Shown: piece after piece, positions 24,007 to 33,188 of the stretch
Layout: the number at the start of each line of letters is the position of its first letter
Position numbering within the stretch: the stretch's first letter is position 1
Origin: UBA1563 sp041671545
GTDB taxonomy: Bacteria > Bacteroidota > Ignavibacteria > Ignavibacteriales > Ignavibacteriaceae
DNA length: 64,000 nucleotides
Reading direction: 5' to 3'
NCBI GenBank assembly: GCA_041671545.1
Contig: JBAZBI010000008.1
Coordinates: forward strand, 1-64,000
The notes under the pieces: generated by a model
Database searches by the model: none
What the model was told of the DNA's origin: nothing
Seen by the model: the letters and a program-made list of their open reading frames with translations, nothing else
Made by a program: the position numbers and the translations under genes

Positions 24007-25998
24007 ATGAGCACTGGTATAGTTAGTACAATTGAAGATCGATGCCGAAGATGTTACTCGTGTATTAGAGAATGTCCGGCAAAAGCTATCCGCGTTGAGA
24101 ATGGTCAGGCAAGGGTTATTTCGGAGCGTTGCATTGCATGCGGACATTGCGTCAAAGTATGCTCGCAGAATGCAAAACAAGTTGATAGCGAAACGGAGGT
24201 TGTACTAAACCAATTTCTTGGAAAATATAAAACCTTCGCGATTGTTGCTCCGTCATTTCCCGCTTCCTTTCCCGATCACTATTTGAAATTCCCGGCGGCA
24301 CTCAGAAAATTGGGATTCAATGAAATAGTCGAAACCGCTTTCGGCGCTGATTTAATAAGCGCAAAATACACCAAGTTATATCAGAGTGAAGATTCAACTA
24401 CGATTATCACTTCCTCATGCCCGGCTATTGTAAACTACATTGAAATGTATCATAAGGAACTTGTCCCGAATCTTGCAAGGGTTGTTTCTCCTATGATCGC
24501 GCTTGGTCGATACATCAAAACTAATTTTGGAAACGAAACCAAAGTTGTATTTATCGGACCTTGTATAGCTAAAAAAAGCGAAGCAATTAATCCGGAAGTG
24601 TCCGAAACCATTGATGCTGTGCTTACTTTTACGGAAATTAAAAATATATTTGTCGCCAGGGGAATTGTGGTGAATGAACTGGAAGATAGTTTCTTTGATC
24701 CTCCGTTTTCGTATCTCGGAAAAAGTTATCCTTTATCAGGCGGATTGTTAAAAACTTCTCATATAAGCGGTGATGTTCTTGAAAAAGAAACCATTGTAGT
24801 GGAAGGGAAGAAAAAAATAATTGAAATAATTGAGGAGTTAGCCGGGAATAAAATAAACGCAAAATTTGTTGATTTATTATTTTGCGAGGGGTGTATCGAT
24901 GGTCCCGCCATTTGTTCTGATTTGAACTATTATTCAAAACGCGAAAACGTTATCAAGTATGTAGAAGAAAATCTTCATAAAGTTGATAAGAGTGTATGGA
25001 AAAGCAATATTTACAATAGCAGAAAAATAGACTTCACAAGAAACTTTTCTGCAAAGGATCAGCGGCGACCTTACCCGGCAGAAGAAACTATAAGACAGAT
25101 ATTAAATGAACTTCAAAAAAATAAACTTTCCGATGAATTAAATTGCGGTGCGTGCGGCTATAATACATGCAGAGAGTTTGCGGTTGCAATTGCAAAGGGA
25201 TTAGCAGAAAAAGAGATGTGTCTGCCAAGATTGATCGAGCAGCTTGCAAAAGCATACGATGATTTGAATAACGCGGAAGATCAACTCAGAACCGCTGAGA
25301 AATTAGCATCGATTGGACAATTAGCCGCAGGAGTTGCGCATGAAATTAATAATCCGCTCGGAACAATAATGCTTTATTCATCAATGTTAAAAAAAGAATT
25401 CGCACAAAAACTCGATTGTACGCAGCCGATAGAGGACTTATCACTCATCATTGAAGAAGCTTCTCGATGCAAAAACATTGTAGCAAATTTGTTGAATTTC
25501 GCCCGTCAGGGAAAACTTAATATTGAAAAAATAAATCTTAAAGAGCTAATTGCTGAGCAAATAAGAAATATTAAACTTCTACCATCGGCAAAAGAAGTAA
25601 CAATTTCATTGGAGAGTTGTAATGAATTAATCATTGAAGGAGACAGGGATCAATTAAAACAGGTATTCTTAAATATTTTGAATAACGCATGCGAGTCGAT
25701 TGAAGAAATCCCGGATAAAAGAGTTGCCGTATCGATAGCTGAAGAAGGGGGAAATGTTGTTACAAAAATAAAAGATTCCGGATGCGGAATTCAAAAGGAG
25801 AACATCGGAAAAATATTTACACCGTTTTTTACAACGAAGAAAATAGGAAAAGGAACCGGACTTGGATTAGCAATCAGTTACGGAATTGTTAAAATGCACT
25901 CCGGCAATATCACTTTTGAAAGTATTCCCGGAGGGGGAACAACGTTCATAATTAAATTACCAAATCACCTTACACTTCACGGACAATATTTAAATTAG
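24007..25998 (+). CDS. Sensory [FeFe]-hydrogenase-like protein fused to a histidine kinase
   Basis: About 663 residues. An N-terminal two-[4Fe-4S] ferredoxin domain (CRRCYSCIREC and CIACGHCVKVC) leads into a hydrogenase H-domain with altered motifs: TSSCPAIV, GPCIAKKSE and FCEGCIDGP. A small Fe-S domain follows (CGACGYNTC). The kinase has the H-box HEINNPLG, the N-box NILNNACES and ATP-lid motifs DSGCGI and GTGLGLAISYG. This matches histidine-kinase-linked sensory (group C1-type) [FeFe] hydrogenases. It probably reads H2 or redox state and phosphorylates a response regulator. ATG 24007 is chosen over a TTG 15 nt earlier. Confidence 0.88.
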   Translation: MSTGIVSTIEDRCRRCYSCIRECPAKAIRVENGQARVISERCIACGHCVKVCSQNAKQVDSETEVVLNQFLGKYKTFAIVAPSFPASFPDHYLKFPAALRKLGFNEIVETAFGADLISAKYTKLYQSEDSTTIITSSCPAIVNYIEMYHKELVPNLARVVSPMIALGRYIKTNFGNETKVVFIGPCIAKKSEAINPEVSETIDAVLTFTEIKNIFVARGIVVNELEDSFFDPPFSYLGKSYPLSGGLLKTSHISGDVLEKETIVVEGKKKIIEIIEELAGNKINAKFVDLLFCEGCIDGPAICSDLNYYSKRENVIKYVEENLHKVDKSVWKSNIYNSRKIDFTRNFSAKDQRRPYPAEETIRQILNELQKNKLSDELNCGACGYNTCREFAVAIAKGLAEKEMCLPRLIEQLAKAYDDLNNAEDQLRTAEKLASIGQLAAGVAHEINNPLGTIMLYSSMLKKEFAQKLDCTQPIEDLSLIIEEASRCKNIVANLLNFARQGKLNIEKINLKELIAEQIRNIKLLPSAKEVTISLESCNELIIEGDRDQLKQVFLNILNNACESIEEIPDKRVAVSIAEEGGNVVTKIKDSGCGIQKENIGKIFTPFFTTKKIGKGTGLGLAISYGIVKMHSGNITFESIPGGGTTFIIKLPNHLTLHGQYLN

Positions 25999-26016
25999 AG
26001 AGACACAGTTAGCTAT

Positions 26017-26421
26017 ATGGAAAAGAAAAAAATACTTTATATCGATGATGACCCCGATTTAGTAGCTCAAAATAAATTACTGCTTGAATCGATGAACTAC
26101 CACGTTTACACTGCTTACAGCGGAAAGGAAGGCTGGGATGTTTATCAACAAACCAAACCTGATGCTGTTATCATCGACTTAATCATGGAAGAACACGACA
26201 GTGGTTTTATCTTAAGTTATAAAATAAAGAAAGATACTTACGGAAAAACAATTCCAGTATTTATAGTTACTTCAGCCGCTTATTTGACAGGTTTTAAATT
26301 CGGAACTTCGACTGAAGAAGAAAAAGAATGGATTAAATGCGATGCCATTTTAAATAAACCCGTAGTCTTAAGTGAACTTGTACAAAAACTTGATGAATTC
26401 TGGACGTTGCATAAGAAGTAA
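26017..26421 (+). CDS. Single-domain response regulator
   Basis: The 134-residue protein is a lone receiver: acidic pocket YIDDDPD (about residues 8-14), phosphoacceptor aspartate in VIIDLIMEE (about D54), a threonine/serine switch in IVTSAA and a lysine in LNKPV. There is no output domain. It starts 18 nt after the sensor kinase stop and is the likely first phosphate acceptor, handing on to another protein such as the neighbouring hybrid kinase. Confidence 0.85.
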   Translation: MEKKKILYIDDDPDLVAQNKLLLESMNYHVYTAYSGKEGWDVYQQTKPDAVIIDLIMEEHDSGFILSYKIKKDTYGKTIPVFIVTSAAYLTGFKFGTSTEEEKEWIKCDAILNKPVVLSELVQKLDEFWTLHKK

Positions 26422-26436
26422 TGATTACAATATATT

Positions 26437-27909
26437 ATGGAAAATGAATATAAGCCTAAAGTACTTGTTGTTGATGACGAAAAAGGTCTTAGACTTGGAA
26501 CCAAAAGACTTTTAGAACTGGAGGGCTACTCAGTTGATACTGCTGAAAACGGTACCGAAGGAATCGCGCTTGGAACAAAGACTGCATACGACCTTGCATT
26601 AATTGATTTAAAAATGCCTGACAAAGACGGCATTGAAGTTCTTTCTGAAATTAGTAAAGTTCACCCGACAACAATTTGTTTTATCACCACCGCTTACGCA
26701 AGTTACGACACCGCTATTGAATCAACTAAGATCGGGGCATTCAGTTACATCCCAAAACCATTTCTGCCCGAAGAACTTCTTCTTCAATTAAAAAAAGGAT
26801 ACGACAGACATTTACTTTTGGTTGAATCTGAAAAATGGAAATGTGAAAGGGAAGCGAGACTTCTTGAAGTTACATTTGAAAAAACGCGGCTCAATACAAT
26901 TATAAACTCAATTACAGACGGTTTACTCGTTGTAAATTCAGTAGGCGAAGCCGTTCTATATAATCCGAGTGCACTTAAATATCTCCAACTCGATACAATT
27001 CAACTCGAACAATATATCATTGATAAACTTCATCCCGAGATCGCTCAACTCATTCAAGGAATATTAGACACAGAAGAATATCTACACACATCTTTTAGCG
27101 CGCAGATTGAATTGATAGGAAGGGAGAGTTTATTTGTTGAAGCAACTTCCTCACCGGTGCCTCACCCTGATGGGACTCTTGCCGGAGTTGTGATTGTAAT
27201 AAAAAATATTACTGAGATGAAGAAGATAGAATTATTAAAATCACAATTCGTCTCGATGGTATCACATGAATTGAAGGCTCCGATTGCAGCTGTTTACGGT
27301 TATCTTAAATTATTGAATGACAATACGATTCAGATACCTGAAGAGAAAAAAAATATTTTTATTCATCGGTCACAGATTCGTCTTGATTCGTTGTTAAAGT
27401 TAGTAAACGATCTGCTTGATATTTCGAAAATGGAGATGAAAACCATCCGACGTGAAATAAAAAGCGTTGATCTGCGTCCGATACTGGAATCCCTAATTGA
27501 TTTCTTCCAACTCGAAATTAAAGAAAAGAACATTACGGTTACCACACACTATTCTTCGTCTCCTTCCGTTATTGCTGATTCTGACGAAATAACAAGATTG
27601 TTCATAAACCTGATGAGTAATGCAATAAAGTACAATAATAAAGATGGGCAAATTACTATTGAGTTAACACATTCCGGCAATTACAATCTAATTGAGTTCA
27701 GAGATACGGGGATTGGGATGAAGCCGAAAGAAAAGGAGAGACTCTTCCACGAATTCTTCCGCGCAAAAAATGAGTTTACAAAAAATATTAGCGGTACGGG
27801 ACTTGGTTTATCAATTGTAAAAAGGATTGTTGATTCATATGGGGGAAAGATCGAAGTGGAAAGTGAATATAAAAAGGGGACAATTTTTAGAGTTTATCTT
27901 CCTTGTTAA
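26437..27909 (+). CDS. Hybrid histidine kinase: receiver, PAS, HisKA, ATPase
   Basis: The 490-residue soluble protein begins with a receiver (VVDDEKG at about 10-16, phosphoacceptor in LIDLKMPDKDG at about 55-65, lysine in IPKPF). A PAS-like segment follows (about 145-265, starting INSITDGLLVVN), then HisKA with SHELKAPI (about 282-289) and HATPase motifs (NLMSNAIKYNN, DTGIGM and GTGLGLSIVKRIV). An N-terminal receiver suggests it is switched by phosphate from the upstream proteins, making a relay sensor kinase, receiver, hybrid kinase. It has no DNA-binding domain. Confidence 0.87.
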   Translation: MENEYKPKVLVVDDEKGLRLGTKRLLELEGYSVDTAENGTEGIALGTKTAYDLALIDLKMPDKDGIEVLSEISKVHPTTICFITTAYASYDTAIESTKIGAFSYIPKPFLPEELLLQLKKGYDRHLLLVESEKWKCEREARLLEVTFEKTRLNTIINSITDGLLVVNSVGEAVLYNPSALKYLQLDTIQLEQYIIDKLHPEIAQLIQGILDTEEYLHTSFSAQIELIGRESLFVEATSSPVPHPDGTLAGVVIVIKNITEMKKIELLKSQFVSMVSHELKAPIAAVYGYLKLLNDNTIQIPEEKKNIFIHRSQIRLDSLLKLVNDLLDISKMEMKTIRREIKSVDLRPILESLIDFFQLEIKEKNITVTTHYSSSPSVIADSDEITRLFINLMSNAIKYNNKDGQITIELTHSGNYNLIEFRDTGIGMKPKEKERLFHEFFRAKNEFTKNISGTGLGLSIVKRIVDSYGGKIEVESEYKKGTIFRVYLPC

Positions 27910-27910
27910 G

Positions 27911-27938
27911 GTAGAGACGTTCTTCCGAACGCCCCTAC
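27911..27938. repeat. Short hairpin element after the hydrogenase operon
   Basis: GTAG...CTAC outer arms enclose CGTTC-TTCC-GAACG (27918-27931). It lies just after the kinase stop codon in a convergent gap. It could end transcription but lacks a T-tract. Similar hairpins are common small repeats in related genomes, from memory. Confidence 0.4.
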
Positions 27939-28085
27939 TAAAAAAGAGCCCAGATTATGAGTAAGAGTAAGATCAAGAAAAAGATAAACAATTTTTCAGT
28001 TTTGAAACTTTGCTTCATAATAATTCCATAAATGAATGCAACTTTTCAGTAGAAATTTGATTCTACCAATTCGATCAAACAAACT

Positions 28086-31000
28086 TTATTTGAGGATAAT
28101 CATCTTCTTCGTTTGAACAAAATCTCCTGATTGCAACCGATAAAAATACGTTCCACTTGCTAATTTAGCGGATGAAAACTCTATGATATATGTTCCCGGC
28201 GCTTTTGTTTCATTGACCAAAACCGCAATTTCGTTTCCTATAAGATCATAGACTTTTAATTGTACATGCTGAGTAAAAGCAACCGAGTATTTAATTGATG
28301 TAACCGGATTAAACGGATTTGGATAATTCTGGTTTAATCCAAATTCTTTCGGTTGTGTATTTTCATCATTCACATCCGTAATAGAAGCATTAATGTTAAA
28401 CTTGTATGTTTTATCTTTTTCAACTTGAAGTGAAAGTGAAAATTGTTTTAACATATCAACCGACTGAAAATCGGGAATATCATTTGTTGACAAACTAATT
28501 ATTGCAAACTGTTTTTGCACTTCAGCCGGAATTTGAGTTAAAATGCTTTTCCAATCTAATGTCATTGTTCCATTCTGCAAAGCCGCAACATTAAATGACC
28601 ATTGAGCATCTTTATTGGAAGATGATTTTTTAACATCACTTGCATATTTGTTAAAGTAAGAACTCCAGTTTGCATATTCAAAATAAGTCTCAACTGAGGC
28701 AGCGGGAGATTTTGGTGGTTTTACATAATCATATTTTGCGTCAAATGCATCTGTAGCAAAATCACTTTGTCCGAATGATAGGAGATTATCATTCATTCCA
28801 TTAATTGATGCAGAAATTGAAACTGCCCAGTAGTTTGAATTAGCATCAGTTGTATTTGTTTTTTTCGGTAACGAACCTGTTTGACTATTTTTCAAATAAA
28901 TCGATTTTACACCATCGGTTAAAGCCGCTAACCAGTAACCACTCCAAAGAGATAAGGTATCGGTGGATTCGTATGAAGAAGTTGAAGTATTATACTTGTA
29001 AAATGAATTTTGTATCCAGCCTAATTGAACAGCAGAATCTGCTGAAACAGTAACACCATTTTTAGAATATTGCACAGATGATTTTAGATATTTCTTCAAA
29101 AATGGAGAGCCGATTAAATTCCATCCTGCAGAAAGCGATAGTGTATCATCGGTAATTTTCGGTTTCCCAGTAACGTCAACGGTCGTGTTGGATTCAATTC
29201 CGAACCAGTAACCTTTATTTCTTTCAACAGTTATTGCCGGGAAATAATCAGCATTTATATATTCATAAAAGAAAAAGTTTGAGGCGTCATCGCCAATAAC
29301 TGCGCTGGTATTTTGATCGTTGGGTACTACCGGTACGGAAATGAGATTCCAGCCAGCAGTAAAATCTTTTTGAAGAATTGATTCAATTCCGTTTCCAGTT
29401 AAATAAACTTTAAACGGATTATTTGTCGCGTCAGTATTGGTGATTGATAGTGAATCACTATATGCTTTTACTTCATCCGGCGTAAAAGTTACCGAGACGG
29501 ATGCAGAATCGTTTTTATAAATTGAAAAAGGAACTGAAGTATTTACAGTAAAATTTCCACTTGAAGAAGTTAATGCTGATACCGTGAGTGTTGTATCACC
29601 GGTATTGTAAATTTTAAAAGTAAGTGTAGAATCGTAAGCAACTTTTATCGATCCAAAATTGAGAGTAGAAGTACTGACAGAAATTATTGGAAGAAGAGTT
29701 ACACCGGTTCCGCTTAAAGCAACTTCAAGAGTATCGGTATTCGGGTCGTTGCACAGCACTAAGAGTTTTCCTTCAAATAAACCGGCAGCTCTCGGACTGA
29801 ATTTTACCGGGATTGTTACAGAATTATTTTTGGTGATGGTGTAGGTTGTTCCGCCGGTGAAGGTATAAAAACTATGAGTGGAAATAACATTTGAGATAAC
29901 GAGTGATGAATCTCCAATGTTTGTAATAACAACATTCTGAATTGAATCCTTATCAGTTTTCAAACTTCCAAAATTAAGTGATGTTACATTAGGACTAATG
30001 TTTGGTGCAGAAAAGGAAGTCCCAACTATCAAACGGAAATAATGTGTTGCCGAAGACGAACCTGAATTGAATTGATAATTGGAGGTTCTAAGATCGTGAG
30101 TTGAATCATTCGTAATATCGTAAAGTGAAATTGCATAATTGGAAGGGACAAAATCAAAAGATGAAGCGGATACAGTTATCGTTTGACTTATGAGATCCGA
30201 AGCAATGGAAACATCCCACGAAGATGTTGTGCTGTCAAGAGATTTATAAAGTTTTATATCACGCGCATATTTTGGTCCGAGCGAAGACCAAGCATCGTGC
30301 GGGAAATAGATTGAAAGATAATTACTCGGTGCTGAAGGAGGTTTCGGAAGATCAATGCCTGAATCATAATTGTCTGTAGCATTTAAAGCCATTCCCGCAA
30401 TTGCGGAAGAATCTGTCAAACCTGAAGAAGTTACTTTCAACCGAATCTGCCAAGAATAATTATCTAAATTATAACTCGCATTTGGATTGACTTGATCATT
30501 CAAATAATAATTTAGAAAATGATTATTAAATGTTATTGAACCTTGCGTGGTTGTATTTGTAAAAAGATTTGAAGGAATGCCGCCATTGATGCTTCCACCT
30601 GATTTATCCTCCTCAACATAAGTTAGAAGATTGATTTGCTTTGGAGAATCGAGATCACTCAATTTAATTTTGAGTTCCCAAAAACCCACCTCTTTAATGT
30701 TTAGTGTTGCAAATGGAGAATCCGTCCAAATAGTTCCATTATAAATTTTTCTATACTCACTATTATCATTGGTTTTAAAAGCGTAATGATAATTCGCTGA
30801 AAAAGGAAGAGTCGGATTCCATGCCCAAGCATCTGAAACAGTTGTCCCAGTACCGCTGGTGGGATTTTTTTTCGGATCAATATCAATATAGATGTGGTAA
30901 ACTCGATCATTATCAGTTACAGTTCCCCATGGGGAGTTTCCAGAATACGCAATATAGAGATAATCTTTATCCCAAGTTACATAACCGTAAAGTGAAGAAC

Positions 31001-31133
31001 CGTTGGTAGTTGTTAGTCTTTCGTTGGTAGTATTGAAACTATTGACACCGTCAATTGATTCCGTCCTAAAACTTTGAGCGTTTAAGGAAAAAGATAAAAT
31101 AACGACTGCAAGTGAGAGTAACTTTTTAAACAT
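28086..31133 (-). CDS. Large exported type IX secretion cargo protein
   Basis: The start is taken at the ATG 31131-31133 (MFKKLLSLAVVILSF), with AAGGA upstream, giving about 1015 residues. A signal peptide ends at SLNAQ. The N-terminal third is a beta-rich region that looks like a carbohydrate- or surface-binding fold. The middle has two choice-of-anchor-D/ASH-like repeats (SLNFGSLKTDKDS and TLNFGSIKVAYDS). Two GWNLI segments follow. The end carries the type A sorting domain NYPNPFNPVTSIKYSV and a final basic strand. The protein is probably exported and attached to the surface by type IX secretion. The substrate is unknown. Confidence 0.85.
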   Translation of the reverse strand: MFKKLLSLAVVILSFSLNAQSFRTESIDGVNSFNTTNERLTTTNGSSLYGYVTWDKDYLYIAYSGNSPWGTVTDNDRVYHIYIDIDPKKNPTSGTGTTVSDAWAWNPTLPFSANYHYAFKTNDNSEYRKIYNGTIWTDSPFATLNIKEVGFWELKIKLSDLDSPKQINLLTYVEEDKSGGSINGGIPSNLFTNTTTQGSITFNNHFLNYYLNDQVNPNASYNLDNYSWQIRLKVTSSGLTDSSAIAGMALNATDNYDSGIDLPKPPSAPSNYLSIYFPHDAWSSLGPKYARDIKLYKSLDSTTSSWDVSIASDLISQTITVSASSFDFVPSNYAISLYDITNDSTHDLRTSNYQFNSGSSSATHYFRLIVGTSFSAPNISPNVTSLNFGSLKTDKDSIQNVVITNIGDSSLVISNVISTHSFYTFTGGTTYTITKNNSVTIPVKFSPRAAGLFEGKLLVLCNDPNTDTLEVALSGTGVTLLPIISVSTSTLNFGSIKVAYDSTLTFKIYNTGDTTLTVSALTSSSGNFTVNTSVPFSIYKNDSASVSVTFTPDEVKAYSDSLSITNTDATNNPFKVYLTGNGIESILQKDFTAGWNLISVPVVPNDQNTSAVIGDDASNFFFYEYINADYFPAITVERNKGYWFGIESNTTVDVTGKPKITDDTLSLSAGWNLIGSPFLKKYLKSSVQYSKNGVTVSADSAVQLGWIQNSFYKYNTSTSSYESTDTLSLWSGYWLAALTDGVKSIYLKNSQTGSLPKKTNTTDANSNYWAVSISASINGMNDNLLSFGQSDFATDAFDAKYDYVKPPKSPAASVETYFEYANWSSYFNKYASDVKKSSSNKDAQWSFNVAALQNGTMTLDWKSILTQIPAEVQKQFAIISLSTNDIPDFQSVDMLKQFSLSLQVEKDKTYKFNINASITDVNDENTQPKEFGLNQNYPNPFNPVTSIKYSVAFTQHVQLKVYDLIGNEIAVLVNETKAPGTYIIEFSSAKLASGTYFYRLQSGDFVQTKKMIILK

Positions 31134-31684
31134 GATTTCCTTCTCCATAATTGATGCTCAAATTTACTCTGTTTTGAGGATAATTAAAAGCGAAAAGAAG
31201 TGATTGTGTTTATTAGGGAATGGTTGGGACAATTCCGTTTTTTAAATTTGTCAAGCATGTATAATAATAAAGCCCTGAAAGGGCGATATCCACCAACATA
31301 GGGCGATATCCACCAACATAGGGCGAAGCCCTATGAAAATAAATCCATTATCAAATCAAGCCCTGAAAGGGCACAATAATTATCTTCATTAGAAAAATCC
31401 GGAGGTTATCCCGCCCTTTCAGGGCTTTCTCATTTCCCGTTCACTTTATCAGGGCTTCGCCCTGAGTTGGTGTATTTTGCCCTTTCAGGGCAAAGGCAAA
31501 GATGAGCTGTTTAGATATTTAACATCGCAAAAACAGGATAAAACATACCGCACAACCCTTTTATTAGCAAAAACTTTTCCTTTTAATTATATTTGCAAGA
31601 AAAGTAAGATATATTAATAACCCGAAATTCCGGGAGGAAGTCTTCGAGCCCTCAAAACGTACGAACGGAAAATTAAATGCAAAA
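31134..31684. other. Repeat-rich intergenic region, no gene
   Basis: The divergent gap between the surface-protein gene and the HNH gene contains six GCCCT-type hairpins and a 20-bp tandem duplication. A near-palindrome CCCGAAATTCCGGG followed by GGAAG (31621-31640) lies in the leader of the HNH gene. Confidence 0.65.
31271..31491. repeat. Cluster of GCCCT/AGGGC hairpin repeats with a tandem duplication
   Basis: Two palindromes alternate. AGCCCTGAAAGGGC or its complement is at 31271-31284, 31359-31372, 31413-31426 and 31479-31491. A second type, GGGCGAAGCCC or AGGGCTTCGCCCT, is at 31318-31334 and 31451-31463. A 20-bp unit beginning GGGCGATATCC is repeated exactly at 31281-31300 and 31301-31320. 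The spacing is irregular and spacers are not unique, so this is a REP-type cluster and not CRISPR. Confidence 0.8.
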
Positions 31685-32176
31685 GTGCTGGTGCTTAATC
31701 AAAGTTATGAGCCGTTAACCATTTGCAATATCAAAAAGGCGTTAATTCTGCTTTTACTTGGAAAAGCCGAAATAGTTTCCAGAGATCAAAAAAAATCTGT
31801 GAGAACAATCCAGCGGACTTTTCCCTGGCCAAGTGTTATACGCCTTGCAAGTTATATCTCTGTGCCATACAAAAAAGTTGTACTTACGCGCAAAAATATT
31901 TTACGAAGAGATGAGTTTAAGTGCGCTTACTGCGGAAGAAGCGATATCCCGTTGACAATCGATCATATTGTACCAAGAGCAAAAGGGGGAGGCGATAGTT
32001 GGGAGAATCTGGTTGCAGCTTGTACTCTTTGTAATAATAAGAAAGGTGACCGTTCACCTCACGATGCTCACATGAAATTATTGATTAAACCGTTCACACC
32101 GAGTCATATTCTTTTCATTAAGAATTCGGTGAGAAAGCTCGACGATTCATGGAAACAGTATATGTACATGGATTAG
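31685..32176 (+). CDS. HNH endonuclease family protein
   Basis: The 163-residue protein has the N-terminal VLNQSYEPLTICNIKKALILLLLGKAEIV segment of a widespread HNH family. It is followed by the nuclease core CAYCGRSDIPLTIDHIVPRAKGG, with DH as catalytic and metal ligands and CxxC...CTLCN as a zinc knuckle. The usual description is a conserved genomic HNH nuclease of unknown role. I use GTG 31685. The frame is open further upstream, with AKVLVLNQ matching family members, but there is no ATG, so the true start is uncertain. GGAGGAAG at 31633-31640 is too far away. Confidence 0.8.
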   Translation: MLVLNQSYEPLTICNIKKALILLLLGKAEIVSRDQKKSVRTIQRTFPWPSVIRLASYISVPYKKVVLTRKNILRRDEFKCAYCGRSDIPLTIDHIVPRAKGGGDSWENLVAACTLCNNKKGDRSPHDAHMKLLIKPFTPSHILFIKNSVRKLDDSWKQYMYMD

Positions 32177-32177
32177 A

Positions 32178-32212
32178 AGTTAAAAGTAGAAAGTGGAAAG
32201 TGGAAAGTAAAA
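32178..32212 (+). repeat. Low-complexity AAAGTGG run at the trpS start
   Basis: Seven- to eight-base units AAAAGTAG, AAAGTGG, AAAGTGG, AAAGTAA run across the region where trpS should begin. The run also supplies the GTG start and a weak GGA. Confidence 0.55.
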
Positions 32213-33186
32213 AGAAAAGAATTTTAAGCGGGATGCGTCCAACCGGTAAATTACACATCGGACATTACGTAGGCGCTTTAGAGAATTGGATAAATCTTCA
32301 AGATGAATATGATAATTACCATCTTATTGCTGATTATCATGTTCTAACTACAAATCTAAATTCTGATTCAATCTATCAAGATTCAATTGATATGTTGATC
32401 GATTGGTTAGCTTCGGGACTCGATCCGGTGATAAGTCCGATGTTCCGTCAATCTCAAATAAAGGAACACACAGAACTTCATTTGATTTTTTCGATGCTTG
32501 TAACGGTTAACCGTTTGGAAAGAAATCCAACTGTAAAAGATCAAGTTAGAGATTTGAATATTGAAAATGTTATCTATGGACATTTAGGTTATCCCGTTTT
32601 ACAAGCGGCTGATATTCTTTTATATAAAGGTGATCTTGTGCCAGTAGGAGAAGATCAAGTTCCTCATATCGAAATTACACGAGAGATTGCACGAAAGTTT
32701 AATAATCAATACAGTGATGTTTTCCCGGAACCGGAACCAAAACTTACTGCGTTCGCTCGACTTTCCGGTTTGGATGGTGATGCTAAAATGAGTAAATCGC
32801 TAGGGAACACCATTCTACTTTCAGATGATGAAGAGACGATCAAAGCAAAATTAAAAAAAGCAAAAACCGATCCGCAGAAAATGCGAAAAAATGATCCCGG
32901 AAGACCGGAAGTCTGTTTGGTATTTTCTTATCATAAAAAATTTACACCAAATGAAATTCCGGAAATTGAAGCCGGATGCAGAAGCGGCGCTTTGGGTTGT
33001 GTTGATTGTAAAATGAAATGTTCAGCTAACATCTCCAATTTTATCGCACCGATTTTAGAGAAAAGAAAATATTACGAAGTTCATTTAGATGAAGTTAAAA
33101 ATATTTTATCTGATGGAGAAGCCCGCGCTAAAAAAGTTGCACATGCAACAATGCAAGAAGTTCGTGAAAAAATGAAACTAGGATAA
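32200..33186 (+). CDS. trpS: Tryptophan-tRNA ligase
   Basis: This class I aminoacyl-tRNA synthetase charges tRNA-Trp. From GTG 32200 it has about 328 residues. HIGH-type motif KLHIGHYV lies near residues 14-21 and the KMSKS loop is DAKMSKSLGNTI (about 205). A conserved C-terminal GALGCVDCK cysteine segment is also present. A longer in-frame start at ATG 32149 would overlap the HNH gene and add residues encoded by a GTGGAAAGT repeat, which looks non-native, so I prefer the GTG. scpA starts 3 nt after its stop. Confidence 0.9.
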   Translation: MESKKKRILSGMRPTGKLHIGHYVGALENWINLQDEYDNYHLIADYHVLTTNLNSDSIYQDSIDMLIDWLASGLDPVISPMFRQSQIKEHTELHLIFSMLVTVNRLERNPTVKDQVRDLNIENVIYGHLGYPVLQAADILLYKGDLVPVGEDQVPHIEITREIARKFNNQYSDVFPEPEPKLTAFARLSGLDGDAKMSKSLGNTILLSDDEETIKAKLKKAKTDPQKMRKNDPGRPEVCLVFSYHKKFTPNEIPEIEAGCRSGALGCVDCKMKCSANISNFIAPILEKRKYYEVHLDEVKNILSDGEARAKKVAHATMQEVREKMKLG

Positions 33187-33188
33187 CC

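Noticed and set aside
22706..24180. Several minus-strand frames of 60-120 residues across hydA and the sensor gene
   Set aside because: They are antisense to strongly supported coding sequences and show no domain.
31271..31491. A CRISPR array
   Set aside because: The repeats are short palindromes of two types in mixed orientation with irregular spacing, one spacing is an exact duplicate, and no cas genes are present.
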